Shown: piece after piece, positions 1 to 9,207 of the stretch
How the letters are laid out: each line of letters begins with the position of its first letter
Position numbering within the stretch: position 1 is the first letter of the stretch
Assembly (NCBI RefSeq): GCF_016902295.1
Contig: NZ_JACJLQ010000016.1
Location: forward strand, 1 to 64,000
DNA from: Bacteroides caecigallinarum
Lineage (GTDB): Bacteria; Bacteroidota; Bacteroidia; Bacteroidales; Bacteroidaceae
Direction of reading: 5' to 3'
Length of the DNA: 64,000 nucleotides
Position numbers and translations under genes: made by a program
The notes under the pieces: model-generated
The model's database searches: none
What the model was told of the DNA's origin: nothing
The model's input: only the letters and a program-made list of their open reading frames with translations

Positions 1-59
1 AATACTGATAACTTAAATTCCAAATCAAATTTTCGATGTGTTGATTTCTTCTTTCCCAT
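1..59 (-). CDS. IS3-type transposase OrfA, N-terminus only (cut by window edge)
   Basis: An ATG at 59 opens a minus-strand frame that runs off the left edge. The first residues read MGKKKSTHRKFDLEFKLSV. The basic start followed by a KF-x-EFK-type segment is typical of the helix-turn-helix OrfA of IS3-family elements. Only 19 complete codons are visible, so the family call rests on this short motif. It implies an insertion sequence whose left end lies near the inverted repeat at 106-138. Confidence 0.5.
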   Translation of the reverse strand, partial: MGKKKSTHRKFDLEFKLSV

Positions 60-105
60 TTTAATCTCTAATTTGTTAAAACGGTGTAAAGTAAATCTGT
101 ATTAA

Positions 106-138
106 GTCAGCTTAATTCAGATACTAAATTAAGCTGAC
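106..138. repeat. 12-bp inverted repeat between IS start and tlpA-like gene
   Basis: GTCAGCTTAATT (106-117) is perfectly inverted at 127-138 around a 9-nt loop. No T-run follows on either side, so it is a weak intrinsic terminator for the minus-strand gene ending at 157. It lies at the distance from the transposase ATG where an IS3 end would be expected, so it may instead be part of the IS terminus. Confidence 0.5.
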
Positions 139-156
139 ACAAATTTAATCCTTATA

Positions 157-1254
157 TTATTTTAATAACTCAGAAAGCTTTGAAGCAATCTCATCACCGC
201 GCAAATTTCTTGCAACGATTGTTCCTTCCTGATCTACAAGTACTGTAGCAGGTATCGCACGAACGCCATATAGCTTGGCGCCTTCACACTGCCATGCTTT
301 AAGGTCAGACATCTGAGGCCATGTAATGTTCAAATCCTTAATTGCTTTCTTCCACTGCTCAGCATCTTTATCCAATGAAACGCCAACAATACCGAAGCCC
401 TTGTTCTTGAACTGCTTGTAAGCTTCGACCACATTAGGCATTTCCTGACGACAAGGTCCGCACCAGCTTGCCCAAAAATCAATAAGTGTATATTTGTTCT
501 TAGTTACGAAATCAGACAATTTAACAGTTTCTCCTTCAGGAGTATTCATAGTGAAATCAATATACTTGTTTCCTACTACTGTCTTCATCGCATTGTCAAG
601 ATATTCCTTAAGTCCGGCCATAGACGAAGACATGAATTTTTGTGGCAATTTCTGCATCAAAGCATTAGCCTGTTCAACATCGAAAGAGAATCCGTTAGAC
701 TGCAGCAGATATGCTCCTACAGCATTTTCAATGTTAACTTCTGTCTGGCTATAGATATAGTCCATGCAATCGTCCATTATTTTGTCATAAGCTTCAACCA
801 AAGAATCCTTCTGTACATCTGTAAGTGTAGAATCTGTGCGATAGGTTGTAGCAATCGCTGTCATCTGATTTTCATAATCTGCATATTTCTCACTGAATGC
901 GGCAAAGGCATCATTGGCGGCAGTTCCTGACGCCTTAGAGTTACCTTCAGCCATTTGGAGTGTAATATTACCTTCTTCAGTAAAGACCAATGCATTGATA
1001 TACTGCATATCGTCACCATAAGTTATGAATTTTGGCGCATATATAGAATCAGGCATTCCCTTAAATTCAAACTTACCGTTTTTTACTATGGCAGAATCCA
1101 CTGTAACGGCTTCTTTACCTTCGTAATAGCGCATGTAAACATAGTCACCATCTTTCGCACCGGCAATAGTACCGTTAATGGTATAACCGCCTTTTTCCTG
1201 ACATGCAGCCAATGCCATCACACCTGCTGCAGCAAATAGTAATACTTTTTTCAT
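157..1254 (-). CDS. TlpA-family thiol-disulfide oxidoreductase lipoprotein (DUF4369 + thioredoxin)
   Basis: A 365-residue periplasmic, probably lipid-anchored protein. The ATG at 1254 is chosen over the upstream one at 1287 because it begins directly with a lipoprotein signal (MKKVLLFAAAGVMALAAC), where the last Cys would be acylated. Residues about 25-120 resemble the beta-rich DUF4369 domain common in Bacteroidetes. The C-terminal ~140 residues are a TlpA/ResA thioredoxin fold with WCGPC near residue 265. These proteins reduce or isomerise disulfides of exported proteins in the envelope; the client here is unknown. It appears monocistronic: the next gene upstream starts at 2050 and ends at 1331 with a gap of about 75 nt. 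Confidence 0.88.
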   Translation of the reverse strand: MKKVLLFAAAGVMALAACQEKGGYTINGTIAGAKDGDYVYMRYYEGKEAVTVDSAIVKNGKFEFKGMPDSIYAPKFITYGDDMQYINALVFTEEGNITLQMAEGNSKASGTAANDAFAAFSEKYADYENQMTAIATTYRTDSTLTDVQKDSLVEAYDKIMDDCMDYIYSQTEVNIENAVGAYLLQSNGFSFDVEQANALMQKLPQKFMSSSMAGLKEYLDNAMKTVVGNKYIDFTMNTPEGETVKLSDFVTKNKYTLIDFWASWCGPCRQEMPNVVEAYKQFKNKGFGIVGVSLDKDAEQWKKAIKDLNITWPQMSDLKAWQCEGAKLYGVRAIPATVLVDQEGTIVARNLRGDEIASKLSELLK

Positions 1255-1330
1255 TTTTGTTTTTAAATCTAAAATTATTGTCTGCAAATTTATATCATTA
1301 TTGTCTAATTATGATATAGAACATAACGTT

Positions 1331-2050
1331 TTAATTATATTTAATTTTCTGATGAAGGCAAAATTCCCATATAACAGGAAGGAAGCAACATATCCACTCA
1401 GCGATATCAAACATTTCGCGCGTCATTCCTATATATTCAGCCAAACCACTGTAATCAAACGCGGTAACAAAATTTATAACAAAAAACAATGATACTAAAT
1501 ATGAAGGAAAACGTGAAAACAAATACGACATTCCTTTTACCACATCCGTATCACTTCGGTAATGGTCGGCCGAATATCCATACATCATTGACACCAAGCC
1601 TAAACCTAATGCCAATATACCTGAAGCCCCATCGTGTAATGGCGAATCGACATACCTGCCTGTAACGCCACGGACTATATTCCACGGTCCCCATGCCAAC
1701 AAGGCATAAACTATGAAATAAGCCACAGCTATCAATGCAGACGCAACAAGCGATTTCTTCTCCTTACCCGAAAGCTTTCGCTCATGACGCACTATCCGCC
1801 AAAGTACTCCGCCCAGACCTGAATGAACAAAAAGCCCTACCGACATGAAGAATATTATGGCTATATATAGTACAGGCGATGACATGAGTCTCTCTTCAGA
1901 ATATCTGAGAAACCATCTCAACGCTTCTGTACTAATAATATTCTTAACACCGTTCCAGGCATATATGCTACCAATCCATGAGATTATAGCTACAAGCCAC
2001 CAAAGCAGGAAGAATACAGTAGCCGGATGTATAATGTTTCTATTCCTCAT
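1331..2050 (-). CDS. Half-length AbgT-like integral membrane protein
   Basis: A 239-residue membrane protein with about six hydrophobic segments. The N-terminus (HPATVFFLLWWLVAIISW-IGSIY) closely resembles the start of AbgT-family transporters (p-aminobenzoyl-glutamate or drug/proton antiporters), and the following ALRWFL segment also fits. Full AbgT proteins are about 500 residues, so this is only the first half and lacks the catalytic/transport motifs of the C-terminal half. The reading frame is intact and ends with an ordinary stop, so it may be a genuine short family rather than a recent truncation. Its start at 2050 overlaps the response-regulator gene by 11 nt, indicating translational coupling and co-transcription with the two-component genes. 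The function is unknown. Confidence 0.6.
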   Translation of the reverse strand: MRNRNIIHPATVFFLLWWLVAIISWIGSIYAWNGVKNIISTEALRWFLRYSEERLMSSPVLYIAIIFFMSVGLFVHSGLGGVLWRIVRHERKLSGKEKKSLVASALIAVAYFIVYALLAWGPWNIVRGVTGRYVDSPLHDGASGILALGLGLVSMMYGYSADHYRSDTDVVKGMSYLFSRFPSYLVSLFFVINFVTAFDYSGLAEYIGMTREMFDIAEWICCFLPVIWEFCLHQKIKYN

Positions 2051-2762
2051 CGGGCTCAAGATTGTCGATATCAAGTATTCTCAACTCGAATGCACGGGTT
2101 ACAAGACGGCATGCGTTGACCCCAACCCTTTCATCAGGACGGAACAAACGGTTTATAAGCTCATTCTGTCTTTTCTCGATGGACTTGACGCCGAATGGCA
2201 TAGCCTTGAGATTTGTTATCATCTCTTTTGTATAACCCAGGGCAAGGTGACGGAGCAGTCTTTCATCATACTCATCAATATCATAGTCAATGATTGCCTC
2301 CTGACGTCTCTGTTCGGCAGCTACACTCTGCTTGAAGCGAGCTACAATCTTTTCCAGAATAGGATAATTGAACACAAGTTTCTTCCCTTCCATTACCGCC
2401 TGTACATCTACAGCCGTAAGCAACTCGCCTGTCTTAAGAATTATTCCGTCGGCACCGGCATTAAGAGCGTCAACCCACAATTTTTCGTTCAGTACTTCGC
2501 CAGTGAATATCAGAATCTTGATTTCCGGCTTCTGCTTATGCAGACGCGAACAGATGTCAACACCTATCGTTGTAGAACCACCCAATCCGAGATCCAACAA
2601 AACCATATCAGGAGATTTTGTCTCGAGCAAGTTCCAGAACTCCGCTTCTGTCATGGCAGTGCCTATAACTTCAGCATTTGGAATTTCATGTCTGAATATT
2701 TCTTCAGTTCCTTTCAATTCCAACTTTACATCCTCTACTATTATTACTTTAAATTTTTCCAT
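2040..2762 (-). CDS. Response regulator (CheY-like receiver with divergent output domain)
   Basis: A 240-residue cytosolic regulator. The receiver occupies residues 1-125 with the acidic pair E10-D11, phosphoacceptor D57 (MVLLDLG), the switch Thr in ILIFTGE and the conserved Lys in ILKTG. Residues about 160-235 are a helical output domain resembling a NarL/LuxR-like HTH but without the usual signature (LALGYTKEMITNLKAMPFGVK), so DNA binding is inferred. The gene lies 34 nt downstream of the giant sensor kinase gene and overlaps the membrane protein gene at its 3' end. It is the obvious phosphorylation target of that kinase. Confidence 0.85.
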   Translation of the reverse strand: MEKFKVIIVEDVKLELKGTEEIFRHEIPNAEVIGTAMTEAEFWNLLETKSPDMVLLDLGLGGSTTIGVDICSRLHKQKPEIKILIFTGEVLNEKLWVDALNAGADGIILKTGELLTAVDVQAVMEGKKLVFNYPILEKIVARFKQSVAAEQRRQEAIIDYDIDEYDERLLRHLALGYTKEMITNLKAMPFGVKSIEKRQNELINRLFRPDERVGVNACRLVTRAFELRILDIDNLEPDEE

Positions 2763-2796
2763 CTTAATAATATATATCTTTGTTTTCTTATATTTC

Positions 2797-5700
2797 CTAT
2801 ATCACAGTTTTCAACGGCAAAGTGAACCATACACTGAATCCCACACCGTCATCGGCTACATTAGCATTTATGCGACATCCTCTTCGTCCGCCAAATTCAT
2901 CGTGGTCTCTGATAATCTGTTTGCAAATCAGATATTCCGTTCCGTACAATACATCACCATTGTCGGATACACCAACTTTCGCATTATCAGGATAAAACAG
3001 CAAATTCAGCTCTTCTTGAGTGAAACTTCGTCTTCGGTCAATGAAATCAAATCTTGCGAAACCGTCATCAATGCCTACTTTCAGCAACAATTCTCCTTCA
3101 CCAGCATACCTCAACGCCTCATCCAACAGATTTTCAAAAAGATAACGTAACAATATTTCATCGCCTGTCACAATACAGTTATTTTGGACTTCTATATCAA
3201 GTACAGGATACGACTTCATACGTTTAACTGACTTCAGATAATACTTACGGGTATATTCCAGCACATGCGAGACATCGACTGACGAACGCTTAAAAGTTAC
3301 CCCATCAAGCATCCTTGATGCACATGATGACAAAAGTGTAAATATTTCTTTGTAATAATTCACCAGTTCATCCATATCTTCGAGGCTCTTTGAAACGTCA
3401 TCAGTAGTGAAATTGTCCGCTTTCCTCACCTGGTCAACAATTCTTTTCAGTCTTCCCGGATAATATATAGTCTCATGCTTGATAGTAGAAAGACAATTGT
3501 CAAGCACAAGGTTCTGAACATGGAGCGTATTCTCCTCATGCTCGGCTCTCAATGCCTCATCTTTAGCCAATTCAATATCCTGAAAACGTTGCTCTACCTG
3601 TACAATGGTATGATATAGCGCAACTCCCAAATATTCTCCTACAACCTCGAGCAATAATCTGTCCTCTATCCTTACTGACCTTTCATCGCACATCATAGCC
3701 ATAACTCCTATATACTTCACGCCATCAGGAACATCTACACGCAATGGAATGAAAATCCAGTTGCTGTATTCATCGTAACTTATACTTTGACTAAAATATG
3801 ATTTATTCAGTTTGTCCAGAATATTTTCATCGTTACAATCCTTATACCATGAGCAGTTCAGTTTCTTATCAACCTCATCGTAAACGCCTATAACAAGGTT
3901 TTCAATGGTAAGAAGTTCGTTAATATCACGGAAAATAACATTTACGGCTTTTGAACATATTTCGGACGGCAACTGTGATTTACTGTCCGACGCAAGTGAC
4001 GAAAATACGGAACTGTTGATAGTAAGTACCTGTTCCATATTATACCTGTAATGAAGCATTCGCCTAAGATACATTACATAATATGCCACCAGACCCACTA
4101 TTATCAATACCACGAAAAGCATAATCGCTACAATCTTGTTGTTCGAAGAACGCTGCATCTTCTGACAATATTGTTCCAACGATTTATCCTCACTAATTTG
4201 TTTATAGAGTGAAGTATAAGCCCTGTTATTGTAATAATATTTTGAAAATTCCTTTACGGCAAGACTGGCTACAGCCACCTCGTTGCGTACATCAAGAATA
4301 ATATAATAGTCTGTATCAAAATTCTCATTCAACCATACAAGTTCAGGAACTTTATTTTTGTTCTCAGTATATAGAAGAGGTGATTTCTTTCCGGAATATT
4401 CAAGATAATGCATGTTCAGATAATGGAAAGCACTATCGGCAAAGCTTAAAGCCTGACGGTATTCTGCCCTTACATTACTCTCGTAAACCATATTGGCATA
4501 CATATTAGCAATAGACAGAAGACTGTCGTAACCAGATATCACATAACCATTTTGAGTTAAAGCCTTTGATTCAGGACTACTTAATGCATTACAAGGCAGG
4601 ACTCCGAAAGAGAACAACAGGATAAACAGAGTTATAACTTTCCTTACACCTTTTGGAAGGCGAAAATAAAAACGGCTTCCTTTTCCTGGTTCGCTATCAA
4701 TTCCGAACATACAAACACTGAACAAAGGGCTTGTCTTTCTGTATTTATCAATAATACCCTTACAGTTCATCAGTCCGAAGCCATGACCTTTCTGACGCGC
4801 AAGCTCATCAGTATCAGCAGCTGTATCCACACCTATCTTTAATGAGTCGTAAACCTTCTCGTTCAATATACGTTCCACATCAGCCTGTGAAAGTCCGGGA
4901 CCATTGTCTGTAACTGAAACTTCCACATAGTCATCTTCCTCTCTTGCATATAATTTAATACTGCCACCTGCGCCGGTATATTTACGCGCATTGTCCGTCA
5001 GAGTATTAATCATAAACATGGTCAAAGCCTTATCTGCCTTAACTATACTATGACACTCGCCAACATCGAGTGTCTGCTTCTTCATTTCGAAAGTACGCTT
5101 GCCCTTTGAGATGACAGCAAAGAGTTCGTCGAGTCCGAAATTTTCTATATTCAGGCTTATATCTCCACGTTTCATCTTAATCCAGACCGCAAGAATCTCA
5201 TTGTAGTCATTAATCTTTGAGAGTAATTCTTCAATATAATCCAACTTGGAATTTCTGACATCATCTACTTTGGTGAATGAGGCTTTTCGTAGTTTAGCCA
5301 CCTCGTTTATAACTCTGTCTATATAGGGTATTATACCAGTAACTATTGACACACAAGCTTTTTTCACTTCATTCTGATGCTTATTCTCGGCTATATGTTT
5401 ACGGTGAATATACTCCTCATGTTCCAGTCTAACCTTTTCGTCAGTCAGCATCATTAAGTTCAATCCGTTTTCAAGCGTCCACGCCATGTAAGGAATTACA
5501 AGTTTCATTACAGATGTCTCGTCGCGTCTCAGTTTTCCTGTTTTCTTAAGCCATAACCTCCCTACAGCTTCACTTCTTCCAGGAGCGACAAGGTCAATTA
5601 CAGGCATCCTGTTACCTGAAACCCACTGTGGTTTGTCTGAAATATTCTCACCTGAAGATAATTCAATCCACAAATCATCAGATCCGGTAATGCTCAGCAC

Positions 5701-7221
5701 GTCAAGCCTTATAGCCTGTTCAACCATTGTCACCACCTCATCAGCTCCAGAAGCCTCAACAGGTACAGAAGCTGTTATATTACGACATACCTCAAGAACC
5801 TTTTTCAGTTTGTCTATATAAAGACTATTCCTTATTCTCCAGAACCTGTTAAGCAAAACCATAACAACGGCAAGAATAAAGAAGCCAAGCATAACCATCA
5901 TAAGCAGGACATTCAGCAGATACGATTCTCGGTCAAGAGCGGCATATCTGCTTTCCAATTCTTTGTCCTGACGGGTATAATCCAATATATCAAGATAAAT
6001 ATTTCTGTTATAGTCCGACTGCGCTTTCATCCCCATTGCCGAATAAGTACGGCTCAGCTGTTCCCTCAAGCGTGCAATCCACTCGGGAACAGTCTTAATA
6101 CCATCCTTGTTTATCCATTTGAGCTCAAGCGAATAGGGTATATCAGGACTATATGTTCTCAGTCGGTCCGTTGAGTCATTGCAATTATAAAACTTTTCAT
6201 GATGCATGTTGACATATTGCAATGCCATGTCAAGGAGTGGCAAAGCTTTTTCAGGCATCCCCATATAATTATAATATGTAGCCATAGTTCTGTATGCGCC
6301 CGATATCTGATACCAGTCTCCATAAGTCTGGAAAAGATTCAGCGCACGCTTAGCCAGGTTCAACGGCAAACTGTCAATAGGACAGTCATCATCGTTTACA
6401 ATTTCAAGCCATGCCTTCCTCTTTTCAGAAATCAAAGTCCTATTAGACCTGAAATTAAGAAGTTCAGCCATAGCCTGAAGCGAATTTGCCTCAAAATATA
6501 CATAACCTTTTTCATGAGAGATTCTCAAACAGTCCAAAAGATAGCCGAACTCTCCGATAACTACCTCATTGGCTGTAGGAGCAGAATACATACCACCCGA
6601 TCCCCTCATATACATATAGTTAAGTAATTGGGCCGTATCAGATTTAATCTTATTTATATCAATGGCATCAATCTCTGCCATTGATTCTTTTTCCTGTTGT
6701 AGATAATAGAAATAAACCCCAGAAGCTATATGAAACTCTGAAAGCGCATAGTTGAACCTCGCCGACAATATAGAATCCGTCTCCACTACCTTATCCTGAC
6801 TTATTCTTTTTATCCGGCGTCGGGCACGGTTCCGATAATCATAAAATTCCTTGTTTGAAGAAGTACGCTGACATATTTTCATCAATCCAACATCAGCCAC
6901 CAGACATTCAACCTCATTGTCGGAAATATCCACCACCGTGGAATACAATTTTATGGACTTCTCGAAATCCATCCGCATATATGCACAAAAGCCCATATTA
7001 TTAAGTACTTCCGGAAAATCCGAATAATCAGGTGAAGCAAGATTAAATGCCTGCTCAGCAAATTCCGATGACTTAGTGAGGTCCTTATAACGGAAATTAT
7101 ACGAAAGATTATTTAATGAATCTATCTCCGACATTACAGCATCACGCACAACATCCTTATGACAAGAAGAGACTGTCACAAGTAACAAAAAAAACAAAAA
7201 CATATCGAAGAATTTCTTCAT
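2797..7221 (-). CDS. Giant membrane sensor: two histidine-kinase modules fused in tandem (DUF5112/DUF5113-like)
   Basis: A 1474-residue envelope sensor. The ATG at 7221 is chosen because it begins a lipoprotein-type signal (MKKFFDMFLFFLLLVTVSSC) and has AAGGAG a few bases upstream, unusual here. Residues about 25-435 are helical, TPR-like and periplasmic, matching the Bacteroidetes DUF5112 type. A membrane segment lies near 447. The first kinase module has an ATPase with intact N-box (NTLTDNARKY, ~740), G1 (DNGPG, ~772) and G2 (GHGFGL, ~813), but its phosphoacceptor helix lacks His. A second signal-like hydrophobic segment (~867), a short periplasmic loop and another membrane segment (~1040) lead to a second module. 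This has a classical H-box (KHE-x4-P, H1249) but an ATPase without N- and G-box residues. The frame is continuous through the junction. It sits upstream of its response regulator. Confidence 0.85.
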   Translation of the reverse strand: MKKFFDMFLFFLLLVTVSSCHKDVVRDAVMSEIDSLNNLSYNFRYKDLTKSSEFAEQAFNLASPDYSDFPEVLNNMGFCAYMRMDFEKSIKLYSTVVDISDNEVECLVADVGLMKICQRTSSNKEFYDYRNRARRRIKRISQDKVVETDSILSARFNYALSEFHIASGVYFYYLQQEKESMAEIDAIDINKIKSDTAQLLNYMYMRGSGGMYSAPTANEVVIGEFGYLLDCLRISHEKGYVYFEANSLQAMAELLNFRSNRTLISEKRKAWLEIVNDDDCPIDSLPLNLAKRALNLFQTYGDWYQISGAYRTMATYYNYMGMPEKALPLLDMALQYVNMHHEKFYNCNDSTDRLRTYSPDIPYSLELKWINKDGIKTVPEWIARLREQLSRTYSAMGMKAQSDYNRNIYLDILDYTRQDKELESRYAALDRESYLLNVLLMMVMLGFFILAVVMVLLNRFWRIRNSLYIDKLKKVLEVCRNITASVPVEASGADEVVTMVEQAIRLDVLSITGSDDLWIELSSGENISDKPQWVSGNRMPVIDLVAPGRSEAVGRLWLKKTGKLRRDETSVMKLVIPYMAWTLENGLNLMMLTDEKVRLEHEEYIHRKHIAENKHQNEVKKACVSIVTGIIPYIDRVINEVAKLRKASFTKVDDVRNSKLDYIEELLSKINDYNEILAVWIKMKRGDISLNIENFGLDELFAVISKGKRTFEMKKQTLDVGECHSIVKADKALTMFMINTLTDNARKYTGAGGSIKLYAREEDDYVEVSVTDNGPGLSQADVERILNEKVYDSLKIGVDTAADTDELARQKGHGFGLMNCKGIIDKYRKTSPLFSVCMFGIDSEPGKGSRFYFRLPKGVRKVITLFILLFSFGVLPCNALSSPESKALTQNGYVISGYDSLLSIANMYANMVYESNVRAEYRQALSFADSAFHYLNMHYLEYSGKKSPLLYTENKNKVPELVWLNENFDTDYYIILDVRNEVAVASLAVKEFSKYYYNNRAYTSLYKQISEDKSLEQYCQKMQRSSNNKIVAIMLFVVLIIVGLVAYYVMYLRRMLHYRYNMEQVLTINSSVFSSLASDSKSQLPSEICSKAVNVIFRDINELLTIENLVIGVYDEVDKKLNCSWYKDCNDENILDKLNKSYFSQSISYDEYSNWIFIPLRVDVPDGVKYIGVMAMMCDERSVRIEDRLLLEVVGEYLGVALYHTIVQVEQRFQDIELAKDEALRAEHEENTLHVQNLVLDNCLSTIKHETIYYPGRLKRIVDQVRKADNFTTDDVSKSLEDMDELVNYYKEIFTLLSSCASRMLDGVTFKRSSVDVSHVLEYTRKYYLKSVKRMKSYPVLDIEVQNNCIVTGDEILLRYLFENLLDEALRYAGEGELLLKVGIDDGFARFDFIDRRRSFTQEELNLLFYPDNAKVGVSDNGDVLYGTEYLICKQIIRDHDEFGGRRGCRINANVADDGVGFSVWFTLPLKTVI

Positions 7222-7299
7222 TTCAATCTCCTTAATTAAATTAATATATGACGATACACGCCAAACCGCCAAACTATTTCATGACAAAACATTTAAACA

Positions 7300-7345
7300 A
7301 AAAGGTTGTATCACTCCAAAAATACAGAAGTAATACAACCCTCTA
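7300..7345 (-). terminator. Intrinsic terminator of the Hc1 gene
   Basis: On the minus strand GGTTGTATTAC pairs with GTGATACAACC around a 15-nt loop and is followed by TTTTTGTTT. It lies about 25 nt after the Hc1 stop codon and separates that gene from the sensor kinase operon. Confidence 0.75.
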
Positions 7346-7365
7346 AATAAAGCGTTGCCAAAACA

Positions 7366-7542
7366 TTATTTTTTAGATTCTTCTAAAGAAACTTTTCTAA
7401 ATTCTTTCAACACTTTTTCCAAATCCAAAGATGCCTTGCGTGCACGTGTACCGGCAGCTTTGTTTCCTTTTTCAGCTTGCTGAGTAGCATCAGCAATAAG
7501 AGCCGCGCTCAATTCCTGAATCTTTCCAATTAATTCGTTCAT
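7366..7542 (-). CDS. Histone H1-like protein Hc1
   Basis: A 58-residue basic DNA-binding protein, too short for most ORF filters. It starts MNELIGKIQELSAAL and carries the family core EKGNKAAGTRARKASLDL followed by an LxKEFRKxS segment. This is the Bacteroidetes version of the Hc1/H1-like nucleoid protein (Pfam Hc1), one long helix rich in Lys and Ala that coats DNA. It is monocistronic with its own terminator. The minus-strand sequence TTACTTTG about 60 bp upstream of the ATG (7605-7612) is a near match to a -7 box. Confidence 0.9.
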   Translation of the reverse strand: MNELIGKIQELSAALIADATQQAEKGNKAAGTRARKASLDLEKVLKEFRKVSLEESKK

Positions 7543-7745
7543 AAATTATAATTTATTAAATTCTAAAAGGCCAAATCCGTTCATAATAAACACCTTGGTT
7601 TCTTCAAAGTAAATACAAAAACTTGGATTTACATTATCAATAGATATACATTTTACTATATTTAACCAAAAAACATATAATCTTATATCTTATTATATAT
7701 TAGCTTAATATCTTTTTTTACAGAAAAGAAAAATTGTTATCCATA

Positions 7746-9032
7746 TCAGGTTTTTGAAGACAAGACCTCAATCTCGACAACGTTTTCTGTCTTACCGTCA
7801 ACACGGAATCTATTGTCTGTTCTTTCGTTTACTATCCACACTATATTATCACCTGAAGTAACAACCATAACATTCTCTTTTTCAAACAATGAAAGTTTCC
7901 TGTCGCGCAGATAATCACGAATTTTCTTAAAGCATTTCATTCCAAAAGGAACAAATTTGTCACCGGACTGCCACTTTCTCAACTTCAACTCTCCACAAAG
8001 CTTATCCGCATCAAGATATGCTACATCTGAACGTTTTGGAACTTCAAAACCTGGTTCAACTCTATAAGTTTTATAGTTTAGAACAAAACTTTCTGTTTCC
8101 TTATCCTTTGTTCTCAACAAAAGCGTATCCCTGTCTCTAAGTAATGTCCAGTCTTTTGAATAAAACATTTTACCGGACGTTGACTTCAAGCTTCTCAATA
8201 CATCATCAATTTGTGCCGAATTAAATCCTAACGGTGATAACCATTCGAACAGAACAGCCTGAGGAGACACTTCCAATAACAATTTTCCGATTGATACAGA
8301 ATTTGGTGAGATTTTTATACGCTGTAAAGATTCTGCCACAGCCTGCCTGTATATGGATGCCACTCCTGCCAGGCGCGATGCTGTTTCCGATACAGAATCA
8401 CAAAAAGAAGGATTAATCTGTTTGAACAAAGGGATAATATCAAGTCTAATCTTATTTCGTGTATAGACATCCTCAAGATTTGTGCTGTCCGTGACATAAT
8501 CTTGTCCTAAACCGCCCAAATACTCCAATATATCATCACGACCGACTTCAAGCATAGGGCGTACTATCAATCCATTCTTTGGCATAATACCTTTAAGACC
8601 GTTAATTCCGGTCCCACGGGAAAGATTCAGCAAAAAAGTCTCCACACTGTCATCCTTATGATGGGCAACAGCTATATACGAAGCACCATTTTTTCTCCTG
8701 ATAGCGTCAAACCACTCATACCTCAATTCGCGGGCTGCCATTTCTATAGACAAGCCTTTTTCCTTTGCATATCCGGCTGTCTGAAAATGTACAACCTCAA
8801 GAGGTACAGACACGCTTCCGCAAAGATTTCTTACAAAAGCCTCATCCCTATCCGATTCTTCTGCGCGTAAATGGAAATTACAATGCGCGGCCACACAATC
8901 ATAACCCAGCGACAACAAGATTCTCAGCAAAGCCACAGAATCGGCTCCACCGCTTAAGGCAACGACCAGCTTATCGCTATGGCCGAAAAGTTCCTTATCA
9001 TGTATATATCTTTCTATTCTACGTTCTAACAT
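7746..9032 (-). CDS. tilS: tRNA(Ile)-lysidine synthetase
   Basis: A 428-residue cytosolic enzyme that converts C34 of the AUA-decoding tRNA-Ile to lysidine using ATP and lysine. The PP-loop motif SGGADSVALL lies near residue 27, followed by the AAHCNFHLRAEESDRDE segment typical of TilS. The C-terminal substrate-recognition domain follows (KLRKWQSGDKFVPFGM-KKIRDYLRDRK). The ATG at 9032 (MLERRIERYI) is chosen because the longer frame back to 9122 adds residues with no family similarity. The gene is essential in most bacteria. It is divergent from feoAB. Confidence 0.95.
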   Translation of the reverse strand: MLERRIERYIHDKELFGHSDKLVVALSGGADSVALLRILLSLGYDCVAAHCNFHLRAEESDRDEAFVRNLCGSVSVPLEVVHFQTAGYAKEKGLSIEMAARELRYEWFDAIRRKNGASYIAVAHHKDDSVETFLLNLSRGTGINGLKGIMPKNGLIVRPMLEVGRDDILEYLGGLGQDYVTDSTNLEDVYTRNKIRLDIIPLFKQINPSFCDSVSETASRLAGVASIYRQAVAESLQRIKISPNSVSIGKLLLEVSPQAVLFEWLSPLGFNSAQIDDVLRSLKSTSGKMFYSKDWTLLRDRDTLLLRTKDKETESFVLNYKTYRVEPGFEVPKRSDVAYLDADKLCGELKLRKWQSGDKFVPFGMKCFKKIRDYLRDRKLSLFEKENVMVVTSGDNIVWIVNERTDNRFRVDGKTENVVEIEVLSSKT

Positions 9033-9158
9033 ACTGCAAATGTAGCATTTTTGTAAAGATGATATATCAAAGTATATAGATTTTATAGATAAACGATTGT
9101 CAGGAAGCGCCAAGCCACACAAGCCACAACTTTATTATTTAAAAACAATCTAAATAGC

Positions 9159-9189
9159 TTGCATAAAAAATTAGTATCAGCTATCTTTG
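9159..9189 (+). promoter_or_regulatory. Promoter of feoAB
   Basis: TTG at 9159-9161 and TATCTTTG at 9182-9189, spaced 20 bp, match the Bacteroidetes sigma-ABfr consensus. The start codon at 9208 is 18 bp further on, leaving a very short 5' UTR. The upstream start at 9187 would overlap the -7 box, which supports the start at 9208. Confidence 0.75.
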
Positions 9190-9207
9190 CAGGAAAATAG
9201 AAGAATC

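Noticed and set aside
2368-3150. Plus-strand ORF of 260 residues
   Set aside because: It overlaps the response regulator and kinase genes antisense and shows no domain; it is a shadow frame.
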